Assembly: GCA_017853885.1 (NCBI GenBank)
Contig: JAFMIR010000001.1
Span: forward strand, 124,001-188,000
Length of the DNA stretch: 64,000 bases
Source: Prosthecobacter sp.
GTDB lineage: Bacteria > Verrucomicrobiota > Verrucomicrobiia > Verrucomicrobiales > Verrucomicrobiaceae
Reading direction: 5' to 3'
Position 1 is the stretch's first letter, and the number at the start of each line of letters is the position of its first letter. Below the pieces are notes generated by a model. That model worked only from the letters and a program-made list of their open reading frames with translations, was not told the DNA's origin and made no database searches. Both the position numbers and the translations under genes were made by a program. This document shows positions 26,571 through 35,385 of the stretch, in pieces.

Positions 26571-27574
26571 GCGACCAGCACCTCGCGTTCAGAGACCTGT
26601 CTGGCGATGACAGCGACGCAATCACCCTGCTGCGTCAAACATGGAGCACGCACGGTGATGAGGTAGCCGCCGCTCGCGGCCACAATGCGCTCCGGTGCGC
26701 GATCGGGCCGCTCCAGATGGTGAATATATCCGATGGTCTGACCCTTTTTCATTTTGGAACCGAGGTCGATAGCGATCTCGAAGATACCGGACTCCGGCGC
26801 GAGAATATAGTCCTCACGATTGAGCGCCTGCGCGAGGATCGGTCGCTTCCCACGCGGTACGACACGGCCTTTCAGCGCGCCAAGATGCACCAGCACGTTA
26901 CGCAGGCCACTTTGAGCGATGCGATGCACGCTAGCGGGGATGCACTCACCGCCGCCGAGTTCGGTAGTGACGACGGTCTTGCTTTGGTTCTCGGCTTCGA
27001 CGGGCAGCAAGCCTTTGCCGGCAATGTCCGCGTATATGAAGCAGAACTCAGTGCCCCAAGCGAGCATCGCGTCATACATGCGGCGTCGTTGTTCGCGATC
27101 TGGGACGAGATGCATGTGAGAGCAGGGCACGAACTCCATGCTACGACCACCGCTATGAATATCGATCACCGCATCGCTGAGCGGAAACAGCACCGTGCGC
27201 AAGTAATGCGCGATTTGACTCGTCACGGGCCCCTCAGCCTCGCCGGGAAAGGCACGGTTCATGTTCATGCCGTCGATCGGTGAGAGCCGCGTGCTCGTGC
27301 GCGCGGCAGGAAAATTCAGCGATGGAATCAAAATGAGCCGACCGCTCACCTTCTCCGCCTCCAACTCGCGAGCGAGCTTCATGATGGCGATCTGGCCCTG
27401 ATATTCATCACCATGATTGCCGCCAAGCACGAGCACCGTCGGACCCTTGCCGCGAGCAATGACGGTCAGAGGAATCATCACATTCGCCCAACCACCGAGA
27501 TTGTGTGAATACGGCACCTGCAAAAAGCCCTGCTGCTTGCCGGGTTTGTCGAAATCGATGGTGGTGTGAATCAT
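26567..27574 (-). CDS. succinylglutamate desuccinylase/aspartoacylase-family (M14-type) deacylase
   Basis: 335 residues. The zinc site is H54-x-x-E57 ('GGNHGDEYQG') and H140 ('IDIHSGG'); the catalytic Glu is E205 ('TTELGGG'). The C-terminal beta domain ('SGIFEIAIDLGSKMKKGQTIGYIH') is also typical. Family members remove acyl groups from N-acyl amino acids; the closest functional types in my knowledge are N-acetyl-diaminobutyrate deacetylase (DoeB) and aspartoacylase. No signal peptide, so the protein is cytoplasmic. It starts 3 bases after the stop of the second planctomycete-cytochrome gene and overlaps the MFS start by 4 bases. In this operon it probably acts on the imported compound, in sequence with the M81 protein. 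Confidence 0.88.
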   Translation of the reverse strand: MIHTTIDFDKPGKQQGFLQVPYSHNLGGWANVMIPLTVIARGKGPTVLVLGGNHGDEYQGQIAIMKLARELEAEKVSGRLILIPSLNFPAARTSTRLSPIDGMNMNRAFPGEAEGPVTSQIAHYLRTVLFPLSDAVIDIHSGGRSMEFVPCSHMHLVPDREQRRRMYDAMLAWGTEFCFIYADIAGKGLLPVEAENQSKTVVTTELGGGECIPASVHRIAQSGLRNVLVHLGALKGRVVPRGKRPILAQALNREDYILAPESGIFEIAIDLGSKMKKGQTIGYIHHLERPDRAPERIVAASGGYLITVRAPCLTQQGDCVAVIARQVSEREVLVA

Positions 27575-27577
27575 GGT

Positions 27578-29824
27578 TCAATCGACATAACGCAGTTCAT
27601 TGCTGGCGAGCAGGGCTTGGCAAAACGCGGCCCAGGTGTCGAGTTCACGACGTGAGTGGTCGGTTTGCGTCGAAACGAGCATCGAATCGGCTTCGCGGAG
27701 AAAATCGAGCCCACGCTGAATCTCAGTGATGGAGGCGTAACGGCCGAAGGTATGAAGATATGCCTGAAGGATGCGCTTTTCGTTCTCATCAAATGTTTTA
27801 ATCAGCCGCATCGCAAAGTGACGAGCTTGTTCGATGACGAACGCGTTGTTTAACAAAAAGAGTGACTGTGTAGCAAGAGCTGAAGAGTCACGCTGAGCAA
27901 CCACGGTAGTAGCATCGGGCAAATTGAAGGGGGTGAGCTCCGGTGGCATCGAATTGCGAAGCATGAGCAGATACACGCTTCGTCGAGTGCTCGGCTGATG
28001 CAGCGAAGGCAGTTCATTGATAAGCACATCGCGATGCTGAATGAGCGAACCGATTGCTGGCTGTGGATTGAGCTCACCCGTGATGAACAACATGGTGTCA
28101 CGGAGTGTTTCGGCATCGAGTCGGCGGCGAAGGTGGTGAGAGAACAGCGGAGCGCTACCGCTGCGGGATGCCATTTGATAGGTGCGGCTCAGGACGATGT
28201 CGCGAATGAGCTTCTTGATGCTCCAGCCTTGGCGCATGAAACGAGTCGCAAGGTGATCAAGGAGTTCGGGGTGCGTGGGGCGCTCGCCCGCGAGGCCGAA
28301 ATCGTTCGGCGTTGTGACAAGACCTTCACCGAAAAGATGAAGCCAGACTCGATTCACAAAGACGCGGGCTGTAAGCGGGTTTTGTGGGCTGATGATCCAT
28401 TTGGCGAGTTCCAAGCGTCCACTTTGATTCAGATCAGCGACCGTGCCGCCGCCGCAAGCACTGAGAAAGCCGCGTGGGATCACCGCGCCGAGTTTTTTGG
28501 ATTCACCATCAATGTTGAGTTTACAGTCCTCGATCTTTTTGGCCTCGCGCACGCCCATGGCGAGCGGTGCATCGACTTTATATGCGAAGGAGGGCTTCGC
28601 GGGCGGACGGTGCGGCGGATTAGCTTGGATGATCTGCTCCACCTCCGCACGCGGCAGGACCTTGGCGGCAGCTTGAAGCTCGTGCAGCGGCGTTTGTGGC
28701 GCAGTGAGGCCTTGATGGGCAGCAGCACCCCACATTGTCTCAGTGCTTTTGAAAATGCCTGCGAGAGCGTAGTAATCACGCGTCGGAATAGGATCGGTTT
28801 TGTGATCGTGGCAGCGTGCGCAGCCAATGCTAAGCCCGAGGATACCACTACCGATGACATGGATCTGATCAGCGATGACATCCATCTCGAAGTTCTCGTT
28901 CATCGCCTTGGCAGGCTTCATGCCGAGCGCGAGTAAACCGGTGGCAATGAGTTGACGATCGCGCTGTGCGGGTGAATCAGCGGGAAGCAGGTCACCAGCG
29001 ATTTGCTCGGCGATAAAACGATCATACGGCAGGTCTTCATTGAAAGCGCGGATGACATAATCGCGATACCTCCAAGCATGTGGAAAGCTCGGATTACGGG
29101 AGAGACCGTCGTTGCCGTTCGATTCAGCGTAGCGGGCCACGTCGAGCCAGTGACGGCCCCATTTTTCGCCGAATTGTGGCGAGCTGAGAAGTGAATCAAC
29201 ATAGTCAGACAGATTTGAAATGTTGGACGAGTCGGACGGAGGAAGGCCAATGAGGTCGAACGAGAGGCGTCGCCTCAACATGGCTTTTTCAGCATCAGGA
29301 GCGGGTTGAATAGCCTGCCGCTCGATCTGAACCAACACGAATGCGTCTAAGCTTTGGCGTGGCCAAGAGGTGTTTTGGACTATCGGTGGTTGGGGGTCAT
29401 AAATGGGCTTTAAAGACCAAAGTGGCTCTGACGGCGCTTCGGAAACGGCCTTCGTTGGCTCAGTGCGAGGATCGGGGGCTCCCCTTTTCACCCACTCGAC
29501 AAAATCATTCACAATGCTTTCCGGTAGTCGCTTCTTGGGTGGCATTTCGAGACCATCATAGCGCACTGCTTGTACGATGAGGCTTTCATCCGGCTTTCCC
29601 GGGATGACCGCAGGTCCCGACTCACCACCAGCAATCATTTCGGAAGGTGCATCAAGCAGCAGCTTGCCACCGATCTTTTTCGATGCCTGCGAATGGCATT
29701 CATAACATTGCTTCACGAGAACAGGACGGATCTTCTGTTCAAAGAAGGCCCGCTGGTCCGGCGTCATGTCACCAGCTACCGCAAGGGCGGTGAATAGGAT
29801 CAGGATGGACAGTGTGGCTTTCAT
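27578..29824 (-). CDS. planctomycete-type cytochrome c / DUF1549 / DUF1553 exported protein (second copy)
   Basis: 748 residues from the ATG at 29824, starting a signal peptide ('LSILILFTALAVAG'). Heme-type motifs: C40-Y-E-C43-H44 in the N-terminal planctomycete cytochrome c domain and C335-C338-H339 ('CARCHDHKTDPI') within DUF1549. DUF1553 spans about residues 480-720 ('NPLTARVFVNRVWLHLFG', 'GERPTHPELLDHLA', 'RRSVYLLMLRNSMPPE'). It is a clear paralogue of the protein encoded at 20686-22707 and is the first gene of the same operon, so one pathway carries two of them at its two ends. It should work in the periplasm or at the outer surface. Only 40 bases separate its start from the stop of the bifunctional-nuclease gene upstream, so the operon promoter is either within that space or further up. 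Confidence 0.9.
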   Translation of the reverse strand: MKATLSILILFTALAVAGDMTPDQRAFFEQKIRPVLVKQCYECHSQASKKIGGKLLLDAPSEMIAGGESGPAVIPGKPDESLIVQAVRYDGLEMPPKKRLPESIVNDFVEWVKRGAPDPRTEPTKAVSEAPSEPLWSLKPIYDPQPPIVQNTSWPRQSLDAFVLVQIERQAIQPAPDAEKAMLRRRLSFDLIGLPPSDSSNISNLSDYVDSLLSSPQFGEKWGRHWLDVARYAESNGNDGLSRNPSFPHAWRYRDYVIRAFNEDLPYDRFIAEQIAGDLLPADSPAQRDRQLIATGLLALGMKPAKAMNENFEMDVIADQIHVIGSGILGLSIGCARCHDHKTDPIPTRDYYALAGIFKSTETMWGAAAHQGLTAPQTPLHELQAAAKVLPRAEVEQIIQANPPHRPPAKPSFAYKVDAPLAMGVREAKKIEDCKLNIDGESKKLGAVIPRGFLSACGGGTVADLNQSGRLELAKWIISPQNPLTARVFVNRVWLHLFGEGLVTTPNDFGLAGERPTHPELLDHLATRFMRQGWSIKKLIRDIVLSRTYQMASRSGSAPLFSHHLRRRLDAETLRDTMLFITGELNPQPAIGSLIQHRDVLINELPSLHQPSTRRSVYLLMLRNSMPPELTPFNLPDATTVVAQRDSSALATQSLFLLNNAFVIEQARHFAMRLIKTFDENEKRILQAYLHTFGRYASITEIQRGLDFLREADSMLVSTQTDHSRRELDTWAAFCQALLASNELRYVD

Positions 29825-29864
29825 GAATCCCAACCACTACGCTGCGAAGGCGCTCACCTTGCTC

Positions 29865-30494
29865 TCAGCTGCCCTTCTTCCACTCCTCGCCCTCTTCATC
29901 GTCTTCATCCATGCCACCGTAGCCGTCGTCGTAGGATTCCCCTTGTGGCTGAATGCCGGACTGGTTGGCGATGGCGTCAATCTCGGCATCAGAGAGGTCC
30001 TCGATTTCATTTTCATCGTCATCTTGGCCAGCGGCAGCCTCCTTGGCTTCTTCTCCCTGCTTTTCGATTTTCTCGAGGGTTTCAGTCATGTCTTCGACTG
30101 CATTCCAAACTTCGGCAGACACATAAATGGGGGCGTTTTGCTGCACGGCGAGCGCGATGCTGTCGCTGGGGCGGGCATCGAGTTCGATGACTTTTTTGTT
30201 ATGAAGCTGGTTTTCGGCAGTGATGATCAGGCGGGCGTGGAAAACACTGCCTTTCATGTGGTTGATGATCACACGTTCTACCTTCGCTCCAAAGCCCATG
30301 AGAATGAGACTGATGAGATCGTGTGTGAGCGGCCGCTCCTTGTTGACTCCACGCATGAACATCGAGATGGCAGCGCCGACAGTCTCGTCTACATAGATGA
30401 CAAACACTTTTTCCGAATTGCCCATGAAGACGGCAAAGCTGCCTTCCAATGGCAAAACGGCCCGCACCTGCACTTCAACGACTTCGGAGTTCAT
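29865..30494 (-). CDS. bifunctional nuclease family protein (DUF151) with acidic C-terminal tail
   Basis: 209 residues. The BFN domain fills about residues 1-135, with the signature 'VIELDARPSDSIALAVQQNAPIYVS'. The last 65 residues are highly acidic ('DDDENEIEDL', 'DEDDEEGEEW') and probably disordered. In plants and bacteria BFN proteins have been described as DNase/RNase-active, and the bacterial domain occurs next to UvrB/C-like or regulatory domains; its cellular role is poorly defined. It is cytoplasmic. It lies 54 bases downstream of the gamma-carbonic-anhydrase gene on the same strand and is probably co-transcribed. The leader before the ATG is 'AATTCCTCCC', C/T-rich rather than a Shine-Dalgarno. 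Confidence 0.88.
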   Translation of the reverse strand: MNSEVVEVQVRAVLPLEGSFAVFMGNSEKVFVIYVDETVGAAISMFMRGVNKERPLTHDLISLILMGFGAKVERVIINHMKGSVFHARLIITAENQLHNKKVIELDARPSDSIALAVQQNAPIYVSAEVWNAVEDMTETLEKIEKQGEEAKEAAAGQDDDENEIEDLSDAEIDAIANQSGIQPQGESYDDGYGGMDEDDEEGEEWKKGS

Positions 30495-30548
30495 GGGAGG
30501 AATTAAATCGCTCTGCGGGCGGATGGCAAATGACGCTTGTGTTTTCTC

Positions 30549-31103
30549 TCACGCATTCATGTGCCTTCCAAGGCCGAGGTAGCGCCTTGAGATCTCCACA
30601 TACTTGAGAGCCAATCTAGCGTTAGCAGCCATCTCTTCATGTGTAAGTGCGCGCACCACTTTAGCGGGGGAACCCACAACGAGCGATCCCTCTGGAATGA
30701 CGGTTCCCTTCGTGACAAGCGCTCCGGCGGCGATGATGCTACGTGGACCAATCCGAGCGCCATCGAGAATAATAGACCCCATGCCCACAAGGGTTTCGTC
30801 ACCCACGGTGCATGCATGAACAACAGCGCGATGACCCACCGTCACACGATCACCGAGCACGCAGGCAAAATCATCGCTGACATGCAGCACGCTACCGTCC
30901 TGCACATTTGTCTGCGAACCGAGCATGATACGGTTGATATCACCACGAAGAACCGCTGTGTACCACACGCTGGACTGACTACCAACCTCCACATCACCGA
31001 TAACGATAGCACCGGGCGCGATAAATGCCTCCGGATGAACGGAAGGCGCCGCTACAGGGAGCAAGAAGTTTTTGAGATTTTCCGAGGGGAATTCAGCAGG
31101 CAT
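30549..31103 (-). CDS. gamma-class carbonic anhydrase-like hexapeptide-repeat protein
   Basis: 184 residues forming a left-handed beta-helix of hexapeptide repeats ('VIGDVEVG', 'NVQDGSVLH', 'VTVGHRAVVHAC', 'ILDGARIGPRSIIAAGALVTKG'). The three zinc ligands of gamma-carbonic anhydrase/YrdA-type proteins are present: H74, H91 and H96. The C-terminal helix ('THEEMAANARLALKYVEISRRY') caps the trimer. It may hydrate CO2 or act as a CoA-linked acyl/thioester enzyme like PaaY; the long acidic loop of the Cam enzyme is missing, as in CamH/YrdA forms. It diverges from the HU gene across about 110 bases. Confidence 0.88.
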   Translation of the reverse strand: MPAEFPSENLKNFLLPVAAPSVHPEAFIAPGAIVIGDVEVGSQSSVWYTAVLRGDINRIMLGSQTNVQDGSVLHVSDDFACVLGDRVTVGHRAVVHACTVGDETLVGMGSIILDGARIGPRSIIAAGALVTKGTVIPEGSLVVGSPAKVVRALTHEEMAANARLALKYVEISRRYLGLGRHMNA

Positions 31104-31119
31104 GGCATGATTTTTATGT

Positions 31120-31149
31120 TTGACGGAAGCGCGATCAGCAAGTCATAGA
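31120..31149 (+). promoter_or_regulatory. candidate sigma-70-type promoter for the HU gene
   Basis: TTGACG at 31120-31125 matches the -35 consensus at five of six positions and is followed after 18 bases by CATAGA at 31144-31149, a weak -10. It lies 64-93 bases before the HU start in the divergent spacer. The -10 match is poor, so this is only a suggestion. Confidence 0.25.
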
Positions 31150-31212
31150 TCGTCGCGAACCCGCACAAATAAAGGCCGGGAACAGCAACCAACAAACAGC
31201 AACTCCTCAATT

Positions 31213-31485
31213 ATGAACAAAGCTCAGCTCATCGAACAAGTGCAGAAAGCCCTAGGTGGCGAAACCTCCAAGCGTGCCGCTGGCGACGCTCTTGAAGCCG
31301 TCCTTTCCTCCATCGCAAAAGGTGTCAAGAAGGGCCCGGTGCAATTGATCGGTTTCGGCACCTTCAAACCCATCAGCCGCAAGGCCCGCACGGGTCGCAA
31401 TCCGAAGACCGGCGCCTCGATGAAGATCAAGGCCTCCAAATCCGTGCGCTTCGTGCCTTCATCCGCCCTCAAGAAATCCCTGTAA
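31213..31485 (+). CDS. hup: HU-family DNA-binding protein
   Basis: 90 residues from the ATG at 31213 ('MNKAQLIEQVQKALGG'), the normal length of HU. The signature region 'GFGTFKPISRKARTGRNPKTG' contains the arm that inserts its proline into the minor groove, and the C-terminal 'IKASKSVRFVPSSALKKSL' closes the saddle. HU dimers compact and bend chromosomal DNA. The frame is open back to 31120 but the upstream codons are not conserved. It has its own divergent spacer with a candidate promoter and ends in a strong intrinsic terminator at 31511-31540, so it forms a single-gene unit. Confidence 0.94.
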   Translation: MNKAQLIEQVQKALGGETSKRAAGDALEAVLSSIAKGVKKGPVQLIGFGTFKPISRKARTGRNPKTGASMKIKASKSVRFVPSSALKKSL

Positions 31486-31510
31486 TTAACAGGCTTTCTG
31501 TTATGACACG

Positions 31511-31540
31511 AACCGCAGCCCGAAAGGCTGCGGTTTTTTT
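31511..31540 (+). terminator. intrinsic terminator of the HU gene
   Basis: The arms CCGCAGCC (31513-31520) and GGCTGCGG (31526-31533) pair perfectly around a CGAAA loop, extended by two A-T pairs, and are followed by seven T. It starts about 25 bases after the HU stop codon. Confidence 0.93.
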
Positions 31541-31551
31541 GTGCCTAGGGT

Positions 31552-33048
31552 TCACTCCAGTCCAACTGCAAAGGGGGCGTCCACTCTTTCCAGTTCGGCT
31601 TTCATCGCCTGATGCAGCTTTTGAGCCTGTGCGAGATACTCGGAATCCTTAATAAGGTTGTGAAGCTCCTCGGGGTCTTTTTGAAGGTTGTAGAGTTCTT
31701 CGCCAGACTCACCATCGAGGTAGTGGATCAGCTTCCAGCCGTTTTGAACGACGGCGGTGTATAAAGGCACTCCTTGATCGTTCTCCTGTTTGCGGCGCGT
31801 GCGGACGGTTTGAACGGCTGCGGATCCATATTGATTGCCCATGTGCTCATAGAGACAGGCATGAGGCCATCTCATCGATGGCTTCTCAAGAAGGGGGGTG
31901 ATATCGCGGCCATGGACAGTCAGCGGAGCTTTCACACCCATCAGATTGATGAGGGTGGCCATCAAATCAGTGGCATTGACGGGTGTGGGGCAGACTTGAC
32001 CGCTAGGGAAACGCTTCGGCATGCTGATGATGAGCGGCGATCGATAGTTTGCGTCATAAGGCGCCAGCTTGGTGCGGAAGCCGTGATGTCCCATGCTGAA
32101 TCCTTGATCGGCCGTGTAAATGATAAGCGTGTTGTCATACTGATCGGTTTCCTTCAGCGCGGCAATGAGCTGACCCACACCTTCATCGATGGCTGGCACA
32201 CATTCATTCATCTGCCGCACCCATTCGTCGTAGCGCTTACCCTTTTTGCTCTCGCCAAATTTCTCACCCCCTTTGCCGGTGACGGGATGACCGCCCTCAC
32301 CACGCACCCAAGCCTGCATCGTGTCGAGATAGGCAGGTTTATCTTTGCGCGGTGGAAATATGTCTGACGGAACTTCGACGGCTGCATCTTTGTACATTCC
32401 GAGATGGCGTTGAGCGGGTTTCGAAGGGCCATGGATGCTGCCATAGCAAAGCCAGAGATACCAAGGCTTCGTCACGTCACGATTTTTGCCTCGGATGTAT
32501 TCAAGCGACCATTGGGTATAATTATCCGCAGGATAGCCTTCCACAGTTTTTTCGACACCATCCATGCTGAGGATCTGTGTGTCGTAATACGCGCCTGCGT
32601 TCTCCGGATGCAAAGGGCGATTCCAGACGATCTGATGATCCCAGTCACGCCCCCAGCCGCTGTCGGTGCCGGTGTGCCATTTGCCGATCTGAGCCGTGTG
32701 GTAACCGGATTTGCGCATCTCGGCAGGAATGAAGGGCGTTTTGGCGGGGTCGTATTGGCTGCCCGGATATCGGCCCTCCATCGACATGCTTTCAATGGCG
32801 TGGGGATGACGCCCAGTGAGAAGGCTGGCGCGTGATGGCATGCACCAAGATCCCAGGTAAGCGGCGTGAAAGCGAATGCCATTTTTCGCAAGCGCATCGA
32901 TATTGGGTGTTTTTACCCAAGGCCATGATTCCGGGTAGCAACCGACGGTGCGATAATTTTGGTCGTCGGCGTAGATGAAGAGAACGTTAGGGCGCTCAAC
33001 GGCGTGAACAACGAGTGCCGAAAGAAGGAAAAGCAGGACCAGATGCAT
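31552..33048 (-). CDS. secreted sulfatase (iduronate-2-sulfatase-like)
   Basis: 498 residues with a short Sec signal peptide ('LVLLFLLSALVVHA'). The sulfatase signature C69-M-P71-S72-R73 followed by 'ASLLTGRHP' carries the Cys that must be converted to formylglycine by a separate maturation enzyme (not in this window). The metal-binding acids D28-D29 ('IYADDQN') and the second metal site 'IIYTADQGFSMGHHG' are present, as is the C-terminal 'YNLQKDPEELHNL'. It hydrolyses sulfate esters, probably on exported or extracellular polysaccharides. Verrucomicrobia often carry many such genes. It is 43 bases downstream of the aldo/keto reductase gene on the same strand. A GGAG about 15 bases before the ATG is one of the few Shine-Dalgarno-like sequences seen here. 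Confidence 0.92.
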   Translation of the reverse strand: MHLVLLFLLSALVVHAVERPNVLFIYADDQNYRTVGCYPESWPWVKTPNIDALAKNGIRFHAAYLGSWCMPSRASLLTGRHPHAIESMSMEGRYPGSQYDPAKTPFIPAEMRKSGYHTAQIGKWHTGTDSGWGRDWDHQIVWNRPLHPENAGAYYDTQILSMDGVEKTVEGYPADNYTQWSLEYIRGKNRDVTKPWYLWLCYGSIHGPSKPAQRHLGMYKDAAVEVPSDIFPPRKDKPAYLDTMQAWVRGEGGHPVTGKGGEKFGESKKGKRYDEWVRQMNECVPAIDEGVGQLIAALKETDQYDNTLIIYTADQGFSMGHHGFRTKLAPYDANYRSPLIISMPKRFPSGQVCPTPVNATDLMATLINLMGVKAPLTVHGRDITPLLEKPSMRWPHACLYEHMGNQYGSAAVQTVRTRRKQENDQGVPLYTAVVQNGWKLIHYLDGESGEELYNLQKDPEELHNLIKDSEYLAQAQKLHQAMKAELERVDAPFAVGLE

Positions 33049-33091
33049 AATGCCCTCTCCAACGAAGTCCCGACTGGAGGCGTTTCAAGCT

Positions 33092-34009
33092 TTACGGCAC
33101 GCCGTGACCTTTTGCGGCCACCCACAAGGCATACCAGTCCTCGCGTTCGAGTTGGATATCCACAGCTTTGGCGCAAGCTTGGATGCGTTCGATCTTGTTG
33201 GTGCCAATGATCGGCAGCGGGCAGGACGGATGAGCCATGATCCAAGCGTAAGCGAGTTGGTCGAGCGTGGCACCACCATACTTCATGCTGAGCTCGGCAG
33301 CTTTTTCGTGCAGACGTACCGCAGCCGCATCGTCCTTAGCCATAAGGGCACCTTTGGCGAGCGGCGACCAAGCCATCGGCAAGATGCGGTGGCGTTGGCA
33401 CTGGTCGAAAACACCATCATAGATCGGCTCCATGTGCAAGAGGCTGAACTCAACCTGATTGGTCACGAGCGGCTGATCCATGCGGGAGTTCAGCAAATCG
33501 AACTGATGCACGTTGTAATTCGAAACACCTGCGGAGCGAATTTTACCATCTTTGATCAGCTTGTTTAGGCCTTCAGCGGTCTCGTCCGCACTCGTGAGCC
33601 AGTCCGGGCGATGCACAAGCAGCATATCGATGTGGTCAATGCCCATAAGGCGGAGCGACTTCTCCGCGCTTTTGACGATGCGCTGTGAGGTGACGTTGTA
33701 GTGCGCCGTCTTACGTTCGGGATGGAAGCTGCACGGGACGTAGATGCCGCACTTCGTGACGATCTCAATCTTGTCGCGGAAAACTTTGTCGATTTTCAAT
33801 GCGCCGCCGATGGCCTCCTCGACGAGGTAGAGGCCGTAGATCTCCGCGGTATCGAGCGTAGTGATGCCCATATCCACGCAGGCCTTGAAGCGATTCATAA
33901 GCGCCTGCGGCGTCTTGTTCGCGGCGTCTTCATCGTCGAGAATACGCCAGGTGCCGTAGATCAGGCGTGAGAACTCGGGGCCGGCGGGGGAAATGCGGTG
34001 GCGGGTCAT
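33092..34009 (-). CDS. aldo/keto reductase
   Basis: 305 residues with the AKR catalytic tetrad D53, Y58 ('LDTAEIYG'), K86 ('IVTKCG') and H133 ('LLVHRPD'). The NADPH-binding end of the barrel is 'PIIGTNKIERI', and the pattern 'AGVSNYNVHQFDLL' is family-typical. It is closest in style to the YdhF/AKR11-15-type oxidoreductases, which reduce aldehydes or ketones in the cytoplasm; no substrate can be given. It is upstream of the sulfatase gene, possibly in one transcription unit, and follows the S20 gene terminator on the same strand. Confidence 0.9.
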   Translation of the reverse strand: MTRHRISPAGPEFSRLIYGTWRILDDEDAANKTPQALMNRFKACVDMGITTLDTAEIYGLYLVEEAIGGALKIDKVFRDKIEIVTKCGIYVPCSFHPERKTAHYNVTSQRIVKSAEKSLRLMGIDHIDMLLVHRPDWLTSADETAEGLNKLIKDGKIRSAGVSNYNVHQFDLLNSRMDQPLVTNQVEFSLLHMEPIYDGVFDQCQRHRILPMAWSPLAKGALMAKDDAAAVRLHEKAAELSMKYGGATLDQLAYAWIMAHPSCPLPIIGTNKIERIQACAKAVDIQLEREDWYALWVAAKGHGVP

Positions 34010-34071
34010 ACAAAGGTAAGATGAAAAGATAAAAGATGAAACGCGGAAAGCCGAAATTAGCCCTTAAACAC

Positions 34072-34099
34072 AAAAAAGACGTCTCTTTGCGGAGACGCC
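34072..34099 (-). terminator. intrinsic terminator after rpsT
   Basis: On the minus strand a stem GCGTCTC / GAGACGT with one G-T pair (34078-34085 with 34092-34099) around a six-base loop is followed by six T (34072-34077). It begins about 30 bases after the rpsT stop and separates it from the aldo/keto reductase gene. Confidence 0.8.
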
Positions 34100-34128
34100 T
34101 TTTCGAAAAGAATGTAGAAAACCGAAGA

Positions 34129-34395
34129 TTACTTTGTGAGCGCACCCACCTTGAGCGCAAGGCGGCTCTTCAGGCGGGAAGCAGTGTTCTTCTTGATGAC
34201 GTTGGTCTTGGCTGCCTTATCAGCAGCGGAAGCAAAGGCGCTAAGACTCGTACTAGCCGCAGCAGCATCCTTTTTCTCCACGGCAGTCAGAACGTTCTTG
34301 CGGAGGGTGCGCATACGGCTCTTCACCGTTTGGTTGTGCGCGGTGCGGACAGCGGTCTTGCGGATGTTCTTTTCAGCGGAGCGGATATTGGCCAT
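34129..34395 (-). CDS. rpsT: 30S ribosomal protein S20
   Basis: 88 residues, strongly basic and Ala-rich, with the family N-terminus 'MANIRSAEKNIRKTAVRT' and helix 'KSRMRTLRKNVLTAV', ending in 'KNTASRLKSRLALKVGALTK'. S20 binds 16S rRNA early in 30S assembly. It is a single-gene unit with its own terminator. The leader in front of the ATG is C/T-rich ('CCCCGCCCCCTCT') with no Shine-Dalgarno. Confidence 0.96.
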   Translation of the reverse strand: MANIRSAEKNIRKTAVRTAHNQTVKSRMRTLRKNVLTAVEKKDAAAASTSLSAFASAADKAAKTNVIKKNTASRLKSRLALKVGALTK

Positions 34396-34443
34396 AGAGG
34401 GGGCGGGGAAAGGGTCGCGAGAATAGACGCTACCCCCGACCTG

Positions 34444-35271
34444 TCAAACTGGAATCCCGGGACTAACAGCCCCTTCGGCTACCTCCCAGCCGCGGAAAAA
34501 AGCCAGCGCCGTCCTTGAGGTGTCCGCAGCTACCTCCTCCACGCTCGCACCACGGAGTGCGGCAACTCCTCGGGCTGTGTCCGCCACAAAGGCAGGCTCG
34601 CAGCGCTTCCCCCTATGCGGCACCGGGGCTAGATAGGGCGCATCTGTCTCCAACATGTAGTGACCGGCTGGCAGTTGCCGAGCCGTTTCAGCGATGATCC
34701 CAGCGTTTTTGAAGGTCACAATACCCGTGAAGGAAACCAGGTGACCTGTCTCTAGCAAAGGCCGCGCCTGTTCGATGCTGCCGGTGAAGCAGTGAAAGAC
34801 TCCTCGCAGACGCCCGCTGAAGGGCATCACACGTGCCACGAGGTCGTCCCAGCACTCGCGATTGTGCAAAATGACATTCAGTCCAAGTTCGGCGGCTAAA
34901 ATAAGCTGCTGGTCCAGCACCGCGGCTTGGTGCGCACGCCACGCTTCTACCTTCCAGCCTTCCGGCGGGGCATGAAAATAATCGAGCCCAATCTCTCCGA
35001 TGGCACAGACCTTGGGATGCCGGGCCAACTCGCGCAGTTCCTCTATCCACAAGTCTCCTGTGACTGTATCCACATCACAGGGATGGATGCCCACAGCCAC
35101 GCGTACATCCGCTACCTTCTCCGCGATGGCGAGCAGTTTGCGTGCATTCTCGAGATTGACCGCTGGGGCCACCATCCGAGAAACACCCGCAGCGCGGGCG
35201 CGCTCGAGGACATCAGGCAGGTCCGTGTCAAACTGGCGGCTGCCAAGGTGAGTATGGGTATCGAAGAACAT
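34444..35271 (-). CDS. TatD-family metal-dependent hydrolase
   Basis: 275 residues from the ATG at 35271 ('MFFDTHTHLGS'); the frame runs back to 35343 but the conserved fold starts here. Metal ligands of the amidohydrolase-type barrel: H6, H8, the Glu in 'AIGEIGLDYF', the His in 'VILHNRE', the His in 'GVFHCFTGS' and the Asp in 'LETDAPYL'. TatD enzymes are Mg-dependent 3'-5' DNases/RNases used in repair and RNA quality control, and some members deaminate or deacylate small molecules. The length fits (about 260). It lies upstream of rpsT on the same strand, 48 bases away. Confidence 0.9.
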   Translation of the reverse strand: MFFDTHTHLGSRQFDTDLPDVLERARAAGVSRMVAPAVNLENARKLLAIAEKVADVRVAVGIHPCDVDTVTGDLWIEELRELARHPKVCAIGEIGLDYFHAPPEGWKVEAWRAHQAAVLDQQLILAAELGLNVILHNRECWDDLVARVMPFSGRLRGVFHCFTGSIEQARPLLETGHLVSFTGIVTFKNAGIIAETARQLPAGHYMLETDAPYLAPVPHRGKRCEPAFVADTARGVAALRGASVEEVAADTSRTALAFFRGWEVAEGAVSPGIPV

Positions 35272-35385
35272 CAGCCTGCGATTCGCGTGGCGACGTAACA
35301 GTGTCAAAGAGCTTTCCGAGAGCGATGGCACCATGTTTTCCACACATGGATGCCACAGACAAACAGCGGGTTTTCGATTCGCCGA

